Below, piece by piece: positions 40,675 to 50,027 of a stretch of 64,000 nucleotides of DNA (within the stretch, counting starts at the first letter, position 1; every line of letters begins with the position of its first letter). The DNA comes from Bacteroidaceae bacterium (GTDB lineage: Bacteria; Bacteroidota; Bacteroidia; Bacteroidales; Bacteroidaceae). Under the pieces are notes generated by a model. The model was not told where the DNA came from. It made no database searches and was given only the letters and a program-made list of their open reading frames with translations. The stretch spans positions 19,067 to 83,066 of the forward strand of contig JAEESE010000016.1 in NCBI GenBank assembly GCA_016286165.1, in the 5' to 3' direction. A program made the translations under genes and the position numbers.

Positions 40675-41383
40675 CCTTGCCATAAGCATAGCTGACGCAC
40701 AGACGCCTGCTGATACCACGGCCGTGGAGCCGTCGGACAGCATTGTGACCGTGGGCGATTTGGTGAACAGCATTGCTGATAAAGTCAAAGGCAAGCACGA
40801 GAAGAAGATACACTTCATCAATGGTGCAGCCGTTGGCGCTGACATCGTGGGATGGGGCATGAAAGCATTAGGCTCTGATTGGCGGCACATGGAGGTGCTT
40901 GGTCGCATCAATATACTCGACAGATATTTCCCTATTGCCGAACTCGGCATAGGCGAGGCCAACCACGAAGGGCGCGACCTGGAGAACCGCTTCAAAGTGC
41001 GTGCTCCTTATTTCCGCGTAGGTGCCGACTACAACTTCAACAAGAAGCACAACGGCAACCGCATGACAGGCGGCTTGCGCTATGGTTTTTCGAAATACAA
41101 CTACGACCTTTTCGTGGCAGAGCCTCTCACCGACCCCATCTGGGGAGGTTCCGAAGAGCTTGACCTCACAGGGCGCGATGGCCGCTGCCACTGGTTAGAA
41201 GTAGTCTTCGGCCTCGAGACACGCGTGTGGACCATCGTACACCTCGGTTGGGATATTCGTATTAAAGCCAAGCTCAGCCAGAAGAAAGCACCCGAAGGCC
41301 AGCCCTGGTACATCCCAGGCTACGGCAAGACAGACGGAAGCACCTGCTGGGGCGGCTCCTTCAAGCTCTTGTTTGACATATAA
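40631..41383 (+). CDS. DUF6048-type outer-membrane barrel
   Basis: 250 aa with a signal peptide (1-24, ending IADAQ). The mature part is an outer-membrane-like beta-barrel (APYFRVGADYNFNKKHNGNR, GGLRYGFSKYNYDLFV, HLGWDIRIKAKLS), ending in an aromatic-rich strand. It overlaps the preceding lipoprotein gene by 44 bases, so coupled translation and a lipoprotein-barrel complex are plausible. Function unknown. Confidence 0.78.
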   Translation: MASRTFRYISALLLSLAISIADAQTPADTTAVEPSDSIVTVGDLVNSIADKVKGKHEKKIHFINGAAVGADIVGWGMKALGSDWRHMEVLGRINILDRYFPIAELGIGEANHEGRDLENRFKVRAPYFRVGADYNFNKKHNGNRMTGGLRYGFSKYNYDLFVAEPLTDPIWGGSEELDLTGRDGRCHWLEVVFGLETRVWTIVHLGWDIRIKAKLSQKKAPEGQPWYIPGYGKTDGSTCWGGSFKLLFDI

Positions 41384-41452
41384 GTCCACACTCAAATAGT
41401 CCCTGCGAAGCCCCACCCTCAAATCCTCGCGCCCCTCAATTCCTCTCCTTCC

Positions 41453-41533
41453 CTTCAAATCGCTCCCAATCCTCCCCTCCCCGCAAATCGTCCCATCCCC
41501 GCAAATCGTCCCATCCCCCGCGAATCGTCCCGT
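41453..41533. repeat. 18-bp tandem repeat, about four copies
   Basis: Two exact units (ccccgcaaatcgtcccat at 41479-41496 and 41497-41514), a third with changes (41515-41533) and a degenerate one before them (about 41453-41470). Lies between the DUF6048 gene and apbE. Confidence 0.85.
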
Positions 41534-41585
41534 CTTTTATGTTGCCGTTTTACGGCAACTCCCCACCTAATCCTTCCCTCCCCCA

Positions 41586-42653
41586 ATGACCGATCCCCTC
41601 AACCCCGTAGATTCAGATCAAAAGTTCGAGCCTTTAACGCCCGGAGACGCCCCCAAGAGTCAGTGGCGGCGCTGGCACCTGCCCGTGCTCGCCTTGCTGG
41701 CCATAGGCTCCTACCTAATCATACAGAAGCAGAACGCCCCAGCTCCCTTCCAGCACGACGAAGGAGCTGTCTTCGGCACGTTCTACCACATCAGCTATCA
41801 GTCGCGCGAGAACCTCAAGACGGAAATCGAAGCCGAACTGCAAAAAGTGGACAACAGCCTCTCGATGTTCAATCAGCAGAGCACCCTAAGCCGTATAAAC
41901 CAAGGCGACAGTTTGGCCACTGATTCATTGTTCCGCGAGGTGTTCAAGCTGGCCATGAGAGTGTCTGAGGCCACCAACGGAGCCTTCGACATCACTGTGG
42001 CGCCACTCGTTAATGCCTGGGGCTTCGGTTTCAAGAACCAAGCGCTACCCGACAGCGCCACCGTCGACAGCCTGCGTCAGCTCGTAGGTTGGCAACGCCT
42101 CAGTCTCGATGAGCAGGGGCTCTTGCACAAGGCCGATCCACGCATCGTGCTCGACTGCTCTGCCGTGGCCAAAGGGTTCGGTGTTGACGTAGTGGCAGAT
42201 TTCTTACGCGCGCGGAACATTAATAATTTTATGGTGGAGATTGGAGGCGAAGTCGTCGTCAGTGGCAACAACACCAAAGGCAAGCCATGGCAAGTGGGCG
42301 TAAACAAACCCGTCGACGACCCTACAAGCACGTCTGCCGAGATTGACACGGTGCTTGCACTCACCGACCGCGCCATGGCCACCAGCGGCAACTATCGCAA
42401 TTTCTACACCACCGAGGATGGTCGCCGTGTGGCTCACACCATCGACCCAGCCACCGGTTATCCCGTGCAGCACAACATCCTCAGCGCCACCGTTCTGGCG
42501 CCCACCTGTGCACAGGCCGACGCTTTTGCCACAGCCTTCATGGTCATGGGCCTTGACGGTGCAAAAGAAATCCTCCGGCATCACCCCGAGATAGAAGTCT
42601 ATCTCATCTGTGATGAAGGAGGCAACAATAAGGTATATTCCACAATAAAATAA
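41586..42653 (+). CDS. apbE: FAD:protein FMN transferase ApbE
   Basis: 355 aa. One N-terminal membrane anchor (about residues 31-46), periplasmic ApbE domain. It attaches FMN covalently to Thr/Ser of extracytoplasmic flavoproteins such as NqrB/NqrC and RnfG/D. Motifs: FGTFYHISYQ, TNGAFDITVAPLVNAWGFG, LDCSAVAKGFGVDVVADFL, VEIGGEVVVSG, RAMATSGNYRNFY, and the late HTIDPATGYPV with the metal-site Asp region. Start ATG 41586. It is convergent with fetB and only 6 bases separate the two stop codons, so any terminator must lie inside the genes. Confidence 0.95.
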   Translation: MTDPLNPVDSDQKFEPLTPGDAPKSQWRRWHLPVLALLAIGSYLIIQKQNAPAPFQHDEGAVFGTFYHISYQSRENLKTEIEAELQKVDNSLSMFNQQSTLSRINQGDSLATDSLFREVFKLAMRVSEATNGAFDITVAPLVNAWGFGFKNQALPDSATVDSLRQLVGWQRLSLDEQGLLHKADPRIVLDCSAVAKGFGVDVVADFLRARNINNFMVEIGGEVVVSGNNTKGKPWQVGVNKPVDDPTSTSAEIDTVLALTDRAMATSGNYRNFYTTEDGRRVAHTIDPATGYPVQHNILSATVLAPTCAQADAFATAFMVMGLDGAKEILRHHPEIEVYLICDEGGNNKVYSTIK

Positions 42654-42659
42654 CCTTGT

Positions 42660-43424
42660 TCAAAGCGTCAACCGCCCAAAACTATCGAAGGCACGGCGCG
42701 AGGAGAGCCACAGAGCAAGGATCAGGGATAGCATCGAGGCTGACATGGTGATGACTACAATCATCATCTGATATTTTACAGCCACATCTGGTGCCGAGCC
42801 GCCCAGAATCTGACCAATCATCGTGCCCGGCAGAGCTACTATACCCATCACCGCCATATTGGCAATGCACGGCGTAAAACTTTTGATAACGGCTTCACGC
42901 ATGAAGGGCAGCCAAGCCTCGAAACGCGTGGCGCCGTTTCCCAGCAGATAGTAGTACGTCGCCTGCTCACGATCGATGCCGCTGTAGAACGTGCTCAGCG
43001 TCAGCACATTCACGCCCAGCATATTACCCATCAGGATGCCCATGATGGGGATGAAATAGCGCGCTGCAAAAGGATGGTCCAGCTGCAGCACAAGGCACAG
43101 GAAATAGAAGCCTACCACCAGAGCGGCCACGAAGAAGCTCGCGAACACGGGAACCCCCACGATGCGACGCGGCAACTTCGTACGCTCACCCAGAGTATGA
43201 GTCGCAATAACAGCCATCACGATGACCCACAGCGTGTTGATCCACGGGTTGTCCCATTCAAACAGGTAACGCAAGTAGATGGCAACGAGGAACAGCTGCA
43301 CAATCATACGACCCGCAGCGATGAGCGTCGCGCGGACGAGACCCGTACGCAGTTTCCACAGGAAGAACAGCGGGATTAGCAGCAACAGCAGGCCGATGGC
43401 CAACGAGAGGTAAGAGATATCCAT
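42660..43424 (-). CDS. fetB: FetB/YbbM-type ABC permease (UPF0014)
   Basis: 254-aa inner-membrane protein with about seven membrane segments. Signature stretches of the UPF0014 family: IPLFFLWKLRTGLVRATLIAAGRMIVQLFLV, FIPIMGILMGNMLGVNVLTLS and PGTMIGQILGGSAPDVAVKYQMMI. In E. coli FetA-FetB exports iron and protects from peroxide. The ATPase partner FetA is not adjacent; it may be elsewhere or lie beyond this window. ATG 43424 is chosen; the promoter is just 17 bases before it. Confidence 0.9.
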   Translation of the reverse strand: MDISYLSLAIGLLLLLIPLFFLWKLRTGLVRATLIAAGRMIVQLFLVAIYLRYLFEWDNPWINTLWVIVMAVIATHTLGERTKLPRRIVGVPVFASFFVAALVVGFYFLCLVLQLDHPFAARYFIPIMGILMGNMLGVNVLTLSTFYSGIDREQATYYYLLGNGATRFEAWLPFMREAVIKSFTPCIANMAVMGIVALPGTMIGQILGGSAPDVAVKYQMMIVVITMSASMLSLILALWLSSRRAFDSFGRLTL

Positions 43425-43440
43425 AACGCTATATTTGCTG

Positions 43441-43472
43441 CAAAGGTACATACAATTCCTTGGTTCCACAAA
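43441..43472 (-). promoter_or_regulatory. promoter of fetB
   Basis: Minus strand TTTG at 43472-43469 and TACCTTTG at 43448-43441, 20-base spacer. The leader is about 10 bases. Confidence 0.6.
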
Positions 43473-43616
43473 TTTTTTTCAGAAGAAATAGTGTTTTTCC
43501 CCGATTTCAACCGCAGCTGTCATCGCCCCCTAGTGACCGATTTGCGTTAAATGAAGTTCTTGAAGCCGAAAATAGATTTTTTACCTGTATTTTGATGGCA
43601 TATCCGCAATTTGTTG

Positions 43617-43624
43617 TACCTTTG
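43617..43624 (+). promoter_or_regulatory. -7 promoter box of the DUF4468 gene
   Basis: TAccTTTG; a TTTG lies at 43591-43594, 22 bases before it, longer than the usual 19. Confidence 0.45.
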
Positions 43625-43696
43625 CAGTCAGAACACGCGAAAAAGCCCATGATGGCTTGCCCCGAAGACATTATGTGATCACAAAATAGCGAAAAG

Positions 43697-44431
43697 ATGA
43701 AGAAACATTTCATTTGGATGCTCGCCACCATCTTGACCCTCTGCGGCGCGATTAGTGCACAGGCACAAGTGATGAAAGCAGCCGACCTCGAGAAATATGC
43801 CAAGGAGAGGTACGGCACCAAGTGGCTCGAAGCTGCCAAGAACCTGTCCAAGGAACTGACGCTCGACAAGAATCAGAGCCTCACCTACCAGCAGGTCATC
43901 GAGGTGGCAGGAAAGATGAAGGACCAGCTCTACGTGGCGCTCAACTATTGGGCCACGGCGACCTTCAAGGACAATAATGCAATCACGCTCAACGACAAGG
44001 AGGCCGGGTGCATCATTATATCCCCCACCATCAAGGGCATCGCCCAGCACACCGGTACGCTCAACAAATATGCCGTCAGCATCACACCCGTCATACGCTT
44101 AGACATCAAGGAGGGACGCGTGCGCGTGACCTACACCGTGCAGAACTACGACGTGCTGGCCGACATCAGCGGTGGATGGCTCAGCCCCCCAGACACCGAC
44201 GGGAAGGCAGGTGGCGACGCCAAGCGCAAGATTGACGACAAGACCAACAACAACCTCTACGACGAGCACTGGGAGATTGCCAAGCACTATCCCTTCGTCG
44301 AGAAAGACGCTCAGAAACGCACCTGCGCCAAGGCGCTCGTGATGACTCATGCCTACTCCAACGCCATCATCGCCAAGGTGGAAGAAGCCTTAAAGAGCGG
44401 CATCGTAGGCAACGAGGACGACGACTGGTGA
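43697..44431 (+). CDS. DUF4468-type exported protein
   Basis: 244 aa with a signal peptide (1-23, ending ISAQAQ). Residues about 60-160 fit the DUF4468 TBP-like domain (LYVALNYWATATFKDNNAITLNDKEAG, VIRLDIKEGRVRVTYTVQNYDVL). The C-terminal 40 residues are charged and helical. Function unknown; the family is common in gut Bacteroidales. The M61 peptidase gene follows 40 bases later, possibly in the same transcript. Confidence 0.78.
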   Translation: MKKHFIWMLATILTLCGAISAQAQVMKAADLEKYAKERYGTKWLEAAKNLSKELTLDKNQSLTYQQVIEVAGKMKDQLYVALNYWATATFKDNNAITLNDKEAGCIIISPTIKGIAQHTGTLNKYAVSITPVIRLDIKEGRVRVTYTVQNYDVLADISGGWLSPPDTDGKAGGDAKRKIDDKTNNNLYDEHWEIAKHYPFVEKDAQKRTCAKALVMTHAYSNAIIAKVEEALKSGIVGNEDDDW

Positions 44432-44471
44432 TTGCGAACCTAGTTCATGTAGGAACGAAAATGATATTTAT

Positions 44472-46046
44472 GTGGTAAACAACATCATCCATAAGGTCAA
44501 CAATACGCGCAGCTGCCTCTACGCCCTTCTCGCGATGTGCCTATTGGCGCTCGTCGCAGCTTGCAGCCACCGACCCGCAGCCGACTATCAGTTGGATTAC
44601 ACGGTCAGCCCTGACACGGCAGGACACTACCTGAACGTCCACCTCACATATGAGGCTGACAGCACCCTGCCCCACTCCGCCGACGTGGTGCTGACCATGC
44701 CACGCTGGGCACCAGGGTACTACGAGATGCTGGACTTCGCCAAGCACCTGACGGACTTCTGCGCACGGGACATGCAGGGCGAAGAACTCGCCTGGACGAA
44801 GGAGGGCTTGAACCGCTGGCGCGTGGCGCTGCCCAAGGACGGACGCATGGAGGTCAGCTACCGCGTCTATGCTAATGGGCGCGACGTGGCCTCAAGCCGT
44901 GTGGAGAGGGACATCGCCTTCGTGGCACCCAACGGCGTGTTCATGTACGTCGCCGGCGAGCAGACGCACCCCGTCAGCGTGCGCTTCATGCTGCCGGACG
45001 GATGGCAACACATCGCCACGGGCATGAGACCGCACGCCGACGACAGCTGCGCCTTCACCGCTCCGGACTTCGACGTCCTCTACGACTCGCCCCTGCTGCT
45101 GGGCAACTTCTATATAAAAAGGTTCGCGCACGAGAGCCACGACTACGAGTTCGCCCTGGAGACACCCGACGGCGCCGAGGAGATGGAACTCGAAGAGAAC
45201 TTCAAGCGCATCGTGTCGGCCGCCACGAAAATGATGGGCGACGTGCCATACGACAACTACTGCCTCATCCACATGGGACAGGGCGAAGGCGGACTGGAGC
45301 ACCTGAACTCACAAGCTTGCTACACCGACGGCACCTACCGCTTCGACACACGCCGCCAGGAGGTGAAGTTTCTGGCATTCGTGGCCCACGAATACTTCCA
45401 CCTCTACAACGTCAAGTGCATCCGGCCCGCCGAGCTGTGGCCGCTGGACTATGACCACGAGGCGATTACGCCTATGCTATGGGTCAGCGAGGGACTGACC
45501 TGCTACTATGAGTTCCGGCTGCTGCGCAATGCCGGAATCACCACACCGGACGAGGCGCTGCAACTCATCTCCACCTACTTCTCGCTCTACGCGCCCTACG
45601 AGGGTCAGCACCACCAGAGCCTGCGCCAGAGCAGCTACGACATCTGGCTGAACTTCATGAACTCCGACGACAACACCCGCGACGTGCGCATCAACTATTA
45701 CTTCAAGGGTCCCGTCATCGGGTTGCTTATGGACATTGACATCCGCCGCAAGACGCAGCAACAGAAATCGCTGGACGACGTGATGCGCCTGCTCTACCGA
45801 CGCTTCTTCCACGAGCTCCATCGCGGATTCACCGAAGAGGAGTTCTGGAGTGCCTGCGCCGAAGTGGCCGGACAACCCCTGGCGGAAGTGCGGCACCTCG
45901 TAGAAACCACGGACGACATCCCCTACGAGAGCTACCTCACCGATGCCGGACTGCGCATAGACACCACCTCATGGAGCATCCGGCGCGTGGACAATCCCTC
46001 TCCCGCCCAGCGCGAGTTCCTCCGAGCCATGAGCCTGGAAGAATAG
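44472..46046 (+). CDS. M61-family metallopeptidase lipoprotein
   Basis: 524 aa. Probable lipoprotein signal (LLAMCLLALVAACSH). Beta-sandwich N-terminal domain, then the gluzincin core with HEYFH (His306-His310) in FVAHEYFHLYNVK and the third-ligand Glu in WVSEGLTCYYE. The usual C-terminal PDZ domain of M61 glycyl aminopeptidases is absent or very short, as the protein ends soon after the helical domain. The start is GTG 44472; no in-frame ATG exists before the signal sequence. It is followed after 37 bases by the first copy of the duplicated 196-aa gene. Confidence 0.88.
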   Translation: MVNNIIHKVNNTRSCLYALLAMCLLALVAACSHRPAADYQLDYTVSPDTAGHYLNVHLTYEADSTLPHSADVVLTMPRWAPGYYEMLDFAKHLTDFCARDMQGEELAWTKEGLNRWRVALPKDGRMEVSYRVYANGRDVASSRVERDIAFVAPNGVFMYVAGEQTHPVSVRFMLPDGWQHIATGMRPHADDSCAFTAPDFDVLYDSPLLLGNFYIKRFAHESHDYEFALETPDGAEEMELEENFKRIVSAATKMMGDVPYDNYCLIHMGQGEGGLEHLNSQACYTDGTYRFDTRRQEVKFLAFVAHEYFHLYNVKCIRPAELWPLDYDHEAITPMLWVSEGLTCYYEFRLLRNAGITTPDEALQLISTYFSLYAPYEGQHHQSLRQSSYDIWLNFMNSDDNTRDVRINYYFKGPVIGLLMDIDIRRKTQQQKSLDDVMRLLYRRFFHELHRGFTEEEFWSACAEVAGQPLAEVRHLVETTDDIPYESYLTDAGLRIDTTSWSIRRVDNPSPAQREFLRAMSLEE

Positions 46047-46055
46047 CGAGAAAAC

Positions 46056-46675
46056 TTACAACAGACTATAGTCTCCCCATATCATGAATGAGTTGTGCTC
46101 CACCGCCCCCGACTACGTGTTCATCGACACCATCCTGCTGGCCTACCGCCTCGGACATGTGCGCTATGCGGAACAGAAAGCAGCGATGATCGCTGCTGCA
46201 CGGACGGCCACGGACGCCATCTCCTTCCTGACAACGCTGGACCAACTCGGAGTAGGCAAGCGCTCCGACCTGTACACGCTCGTGGGTAAGATACTGTCGG
46301 CTCCGTCCTACTATCGGGCTCAACATTCGATGGTGCTGGGGCTGCGCTCCGCAGGGCAGGAGCCACCGTCCTTCCTCGACAATGAGCAGGTGCTGTTCCT
46401 GGCCGAGCCTGTGCTCACAGGCAAGCAGCAGAAGCTCTTCTACGAGACCTATTGGTGGTTTTCACACAACTATCAGCCCTCGTTCTGCGATCCCAAGCGC
46501 GGCCATTGCATAGGGGTTTATGCCACCGACCCGAAGGATAACGCCTCGGTGGTGGCCAACTTCGAGGACTACCTGTCGCGGCTCATGAACCACTCGTCAC
46601 AGCGCATACGGGAGCGCTACGAGGATTTCCCGGCCGACATCATCATGGCCATCCTCAAGCGAGCCTTTCTCTGAC
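46056..46675 (+). repeat. 620-bp direct repeat, copy 1
   Basis: Matches 55508-56127 with 10 mismatches in the coding part. The match starts at ttacaacagac and stops one base after the stop codon. It includes the 12-bp palindrome agactatagtct (46063-46074). Confidence 0.95.
46084..46674 (+). CDS. unrecognised 196-aa protein, copy 1
   Basis: No signal peptide or membrane segment; probably cytoplasmic and mostly helical. Recognisable features are limited to an aromatic block (YETYWWFSHNYQPSFCDPKRGHC) and a helical C-terminus. I do not recognise the family. It differs from copy 2 (55536) at only four residues: M/I, H/R, D/E and R/L. Copy 1 sits 37 bases behind the M61 peptidase and is probably read through from it. 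Intact in both copies with half of the changes silent or conservative, which suggests the protein is still under selection or the duplication is recent. Confidence 0.8.
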   Translation: MNELCSTAPDYVFIDTILLAYRLGHVRYAEQKAAMIAAARTATDAISFLTTLDQLGVGKRSDLYTLVGKILSAPSYYRAQHSMVLGLRSAGQEPPSFLDNEQVLFLAEPVLTGKQQKLFYETYWWFSHNYQPSFCDPKRGHCIGVYATDPKDNASVVANFEDYLSRLMNHSSQRIRERYEDFPADIIMAILKRAFL

Positions 46676-46715
46676 TCTTATTTCTCTGTGGCTCTGCGCT
46701 TAATGGAGTCGGGTC

Positions 46716-46856
46716 TTATGAATTTCTCACCACAAAAGCGCGTAACGTCGCTATCAACATCATACCACCCGATGGCTCGTTCATTGTGATCTCTTGTGCT
46801 CGCACAGTCATTGCAACGAGGGCAAGCAGGATGGTGATGATCGTTTTCTTGTTCAT
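46716..46856 (-). pseudogene. broken TlpA-family gene start (signal peptide plus scrambled tail)
   Basis: Begins with an ATG that overlaps the stop of the next minus-strand gene (ATGA) and encodes MNKKTIITILLALVAMTVRAQ, almost the signal peptide of the two TlpA-type neighbours. It ends after 46 residues. A different frame continues with WYDVDSDVTRFCGEKF and reaches a later stop near 46681, so a frameshift or deletion has probably removed the rest. It could instead be a short secreted peptide. Confidence 0.5.
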
Positions 46857-48007
46857 TTCACTTCAAAGATTTCTTCAAGTTTTGTTTTCAGTTCCTTCCG
46901 ATCCAAGTCTGTAGAGATTACGATGCCATCGGGGGCGATGAGAGCAAGAGTTGGAACTCCTGTAATACCATACTTTTCAGAGGCGGAAGTCCGATTGCTC
47001 TGCGAGGCAAGGGTCTCTCGCAGTTGCAGCCATGGAAGCTGATACTTGTCAACGGCGTTCAACCAACTATCTTTATCTTGGTCTACGGAAACGCCGATGA
47101 TGCGCAAGCCGCGCTCGCCAAACATCTCATGCACCTGCTTCATCAAAGGAAATGAGGCAATACAAGGACCGCACCACGAAGCCCAAAAGTCTAACAGTAC
47201 GTATTGCCCGTGACCTGCATATTCGGCGAGATGATGGAGCTGTCCGTCTGTCGTTTCCGCCTCAAAATCGGTGAAGTTCTTATTCGAGAGGTTGCTCTTC
47301 GTTTGCAACCCCCAATACTGTTTCCACACGTGGCTCATCGCTGGAAGATGCGCATAGGGAGCATCCTCGTGCATGAATACAGCGAGCTCTTTCAACGTCA
47401 TATTCATGTGGTTAACGAAAAGATAGTATGCAGGCAAGCAGTTGTCGAGGTTTTGACTATAACTCTGGAAACGGAGCGAGTCAATTTTCGACCAAACCTC
47501 GTTGTAGCGACGTACACGCATGCTGTCTTCTGCCGTTTTCGTCGGCACCTCTCCTGAGATCATTTGCATGACATTCATCTGCTCGTCTTCCGTCAACCCA
47601 TCCCACAACTGCTGCTCTATCTCGCGTTCTCGCATTTGTATCTGGACGAAACGGCTTTGTACATCGCTGCCCATCACCTCACCCGTGACAAGGTTGATGT
47701 GTGTCGGTGTTTCTTCCACAATGAAGTGAAGGTCATTTCCCTCATCATCGCCAATCTGAATGAAATGGTGACGCGGTAATCGTCCCTCAATACGAAATTG
47801 CCCATCTTTTACTGGTGCGTAATAATCCTTGCTTACCCCTTGCGGATATGGAGCACATTGCCACCACGTTACGCTATCGACCTCAGCATTCGTCGTGCCT
47901 GTAATGACGAAGTTGATGCTGTCCTCCACGATGGGTGTAAATGTTTGCCCCTGCCCCGCCATAGCAACAAGGGCGAGCAGGATGGTGACGATGGTTTTCT
48001 TGTTCAT
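46853..48007 (-). CDS. exported thioredoxin-like protein (DUF4369 + TlpA/ResA type)
   Basis: 384 aa. Signal peptide 1-21 (LVAMAGQGQ). The N-terminal DUF4369-like beta domain (about 25-110) has INFVITGTTNAEVDSVTWW; a helical linker follows, and then a TlpA/AhpC-type thioredoxin domain (about 245-384) with active site FWASWCGPC and cis-Pro loop GITGVPTLALIAPDG. It probably reduces or isomerises disulfides, or reduces a redox substrate, in the periplasm. It is third in a minus-strand run: barrel, TlpA, TlpA, this gene. 52 bases separate it from the upstream TlpA gene. ATG 48007 is chosen. Confidence 0.9.
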   Translation of the reverse strand: MNKKTIVTILLALVAMAGQGQTFTPIVEDSINFVITGTTNAEVDSVTWWQCAPYPQGVSKDYYAPVKDGQFRIEGRLPRHHFIQIGDDEGNDLHFIVEETPTHINLVTGEVMGSDVQSRFVQIQMREREIEQQLWDGLTEDEQMNVMQMISGEVPTKTAEDSMRVRRYNEVWSKIDSLRFQSYSQNLDNCLPAYYLFVNHMNMTLKELAVFMHEDAPYAHLPAMSHVWKQYWGLQTKSNLSNKNFTDFEAETTDGQLHHLAEYAGHGQYVLLDFWASWCGPCIASFPLMKQVHEMFGERGLRIIGVSVDQDKDSWLNAVDKYQLPWLQLRETLASQSNRTSASEKYGITGVPTLALIAPDGIVISTDLDRKELKTKLEEIFEVK

Positions 48008-48059
48008 TGTTCTATTGTGGTATGAAAACAATAATTCATCTCGTGTGTTACATGGTCAG

Positions 48060-50027
48060 TCAGTGCGTTAGCAGTTGCTCTATGGCTGCGACAACGCTGC
48101 TGATATTGGAAGGCCGGGGTGCAGCACCTGGCATGAGCCGCCCCGCAGTATCTACAAGTCGATAGGTGGGAAAGCCACTTACTTCCAGATATTGCTCGAT
48201 AGCACTTTCCTGTACTTTAGGCAGGTTGTAGTGGACGGCGTTGTCAGTGTCCAAATGCTTCTGGCTGATGAAGGTACGCCATGCATCTTCGGGGCTGTTG
48301 TTGCAGAAATAAAGATAGACAACGGGCTTGCCTTCCAGCCTTTTCTTCAGGTCGGGAACATGCTCAATCTCGGCACGACAAGGGCCGCACCATGTTCCCC
48401 ATACGTCCACATAAACAACGTGACCGTGGAAAGGTGCTATGATACGCTCGAAGAGCTGCTTTCCGTTGGTGATCTCCTTCAGCTCTTCATCCGACACCCG
48501 TAGTGAAGCGGGCGTTCCCTCCTTGGGTATTGCCACAGCCTGTTTCCACAGACTCTCTTCCATGAAATCCTTGATTCTTTGATTGGCGTTATCGATGGAC
48601 TGAAGAAGCAGGGGGTGTTGAATCTCCTGATGAGCCAGGTCCATCACACGTGGTGAAGCAACATGACTCTTGCCGTCGATGGCTTTCATGAAAGTCTGTG
48701 TTTTGAGGATTTCTCGGGAGGCATCGTCCATATCAAGTGAATTGATGACACTCACCTCAATAGGCACGCTCCGTTCGCTCTGTTCCCAGTCCCAGTATTG
48801 TGTGATGAGAGGCTTGCCTAAGATAGGGATTATGTCCGACTGAAAAGCATCGTTCAGGTCAACATCCCCGTTATAATTGGCGCGCAACGTCTGGAAACTC
48901 TTTACCTTCTGCAGTTCGTCATCGCTCAATTGCACTTTACCGTCCTGGCAGAGCTGCATAATGAAATCAGAGGGATCGGTCAGGCGTGTTTGGCGGATGT
49001 CTGTTAGTGCAGAGACATAATATTTGATAATAGTCCCAAAACCATAGCGGCACATCAAAGGCAGTTCCGAGCGTGTCCACTTCAATGGGTTCAGTTCTGC
49101 CTCTGTTTTCTCCAAGAGTTCTCTTTGGTTTTCACCAGCCGACGGCCAGCAGCATTTCAGGAGCATTGGACGGGCAAACTGATTCAGTATGTCATCTTGA
49201 TAATAAGTCCGGAAACGACGGGAGAGATTGGGGCGGGAAGCATACAAAGAATCCATCCTTTCATGACACACCGCCATATAATGCCGCTGTTGCACGATGG
49301 TGCTGTCAATGGTCAGTTCGTCGGTCCTCACGAAGTCTGGCTGGAAATCACTGCCAATCAGTTCATTGTTGAATCGGGAAAATTTGCCGCCCATCACGTA
49401 GGTACGGTCATTCTTATCATCAATGTAAAACAACAGCGTGTCGCCTCCCTCTACTGCCAACAATCTCCATAAGGTGTGCTCCAACGGATGTTGGGAGTCG
49501 CTGAAGATGCCCATCACCGCAGGTCCCGCCACAGGCATCCTGACCTCGAAGCGGCCAAGCGCATCCACCGATGTGAGTTCCTTGACTTGTTTATCATTGA
49601 ACATTCGGTTAATGAATGTCACAAATTCAGCCTTCTCTCTGTATGTGTTCACACAGACACGCAGAGTGACACTATCCTCCTTTGCTGGTATGCCGCTTGG
49701 CCATGCTGTTTCATCCTTGGACGGGTAATCTGGCAGACTCCTTGCGGTCAGCACTGAAGTCTTATGTTTCCTGCCGTCTATGGTAATCGTATTTTTCTTC
49801 AACCGTATCTCCTTCCGCTGTCCGTCCTTAGTCAGCACCACGCGCCCTTTCTCCACCTCTGCATAGATCCAATATTCGCAGTCATAGATGGCATACTCAT
49901 CGAACAGCCCTATAAGCCATTCGCCCGTCGCCTCATCTCTCAGACAGAGGTCAAAGCCGGATTTCACTTGTCCCTGCCCTGCCACGGCGACAAGGGTGAG
50001 CAGGATGGTGATGATGGTTTTCTTCAT
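48060..50027 (-). CDS. large exported thioredoxin-like protein (TlpA type)
   Basis: 655 aa. Signal peptide 1-20 (MKKTIITILLTLVAVAGQGQ, nearly the same DNA as in the downstream paralogue). A long middle region (about 100-500) is beta-rich then helical, without a recognised family. C-terminal TlpA domain (about 505-655) with active site VWGTWCGPC and cis-Pro segment EVSGFPTYRLVD. Periplasmic redox role inferred. A ~95-bp repeat (50201-50300) lies in its upstream region. Confidence 0.87.
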   Translation of the reverse strand: MKKTIITILLTLVAVAGQGQVKSGFDLCLRDEATGEWLIGLFDEYAIYDCEYWIYAEVEKGRVVLTKDGQRKEIRLKKNTITIDGRKHKTSVLTARSLPDYPSKDETAWPSGIPAKEDSVTLRVCVNTYREKAEFVTFINRMFNDKQVKELTSVDALGRFEVRMPVAGPAVMGIFSDSQHPLEHTLWRLLAVEGGDTLLFYIDDKNDRTYVMGGKFSRFNNELIGSDFQPDFVRTDELTIDSTIVQQRHYMAVCHERMDSLYASRPNLSRRFRTYYQDDILNQFARPMLLKCCWPSAGENQRELLEKTEAELNPLKWTRSELPLMCRYGFGTIIKYYVSALTDIRQTRLTDPSDFIMQLCQDGKVQLSDDELQKVKSFQTLRANYNGDVDLNDAFQSDIIPILGKPLITQYWDWEQSERSVPIEVSVINSLDMDDASREILKTQTFMKAIDGKSHVASPRVMDLAHQEIQHPLLLQSIDNANQRIKDFMEESLWKQAVAIPKEGTPASLRVSDEELKEITNGKQLFERIIAPFHGHVVYVDVWGTWCGPCRAEIEHVPDLKKRLEGKPVVYLYFCNNSPEDAWRTFISQKHLDTDNAVHYNLPKVQESAIEQYLEVSGFPTYRLVDTAGRLMPGAAPRPSNISSVVAAIEQLLTH

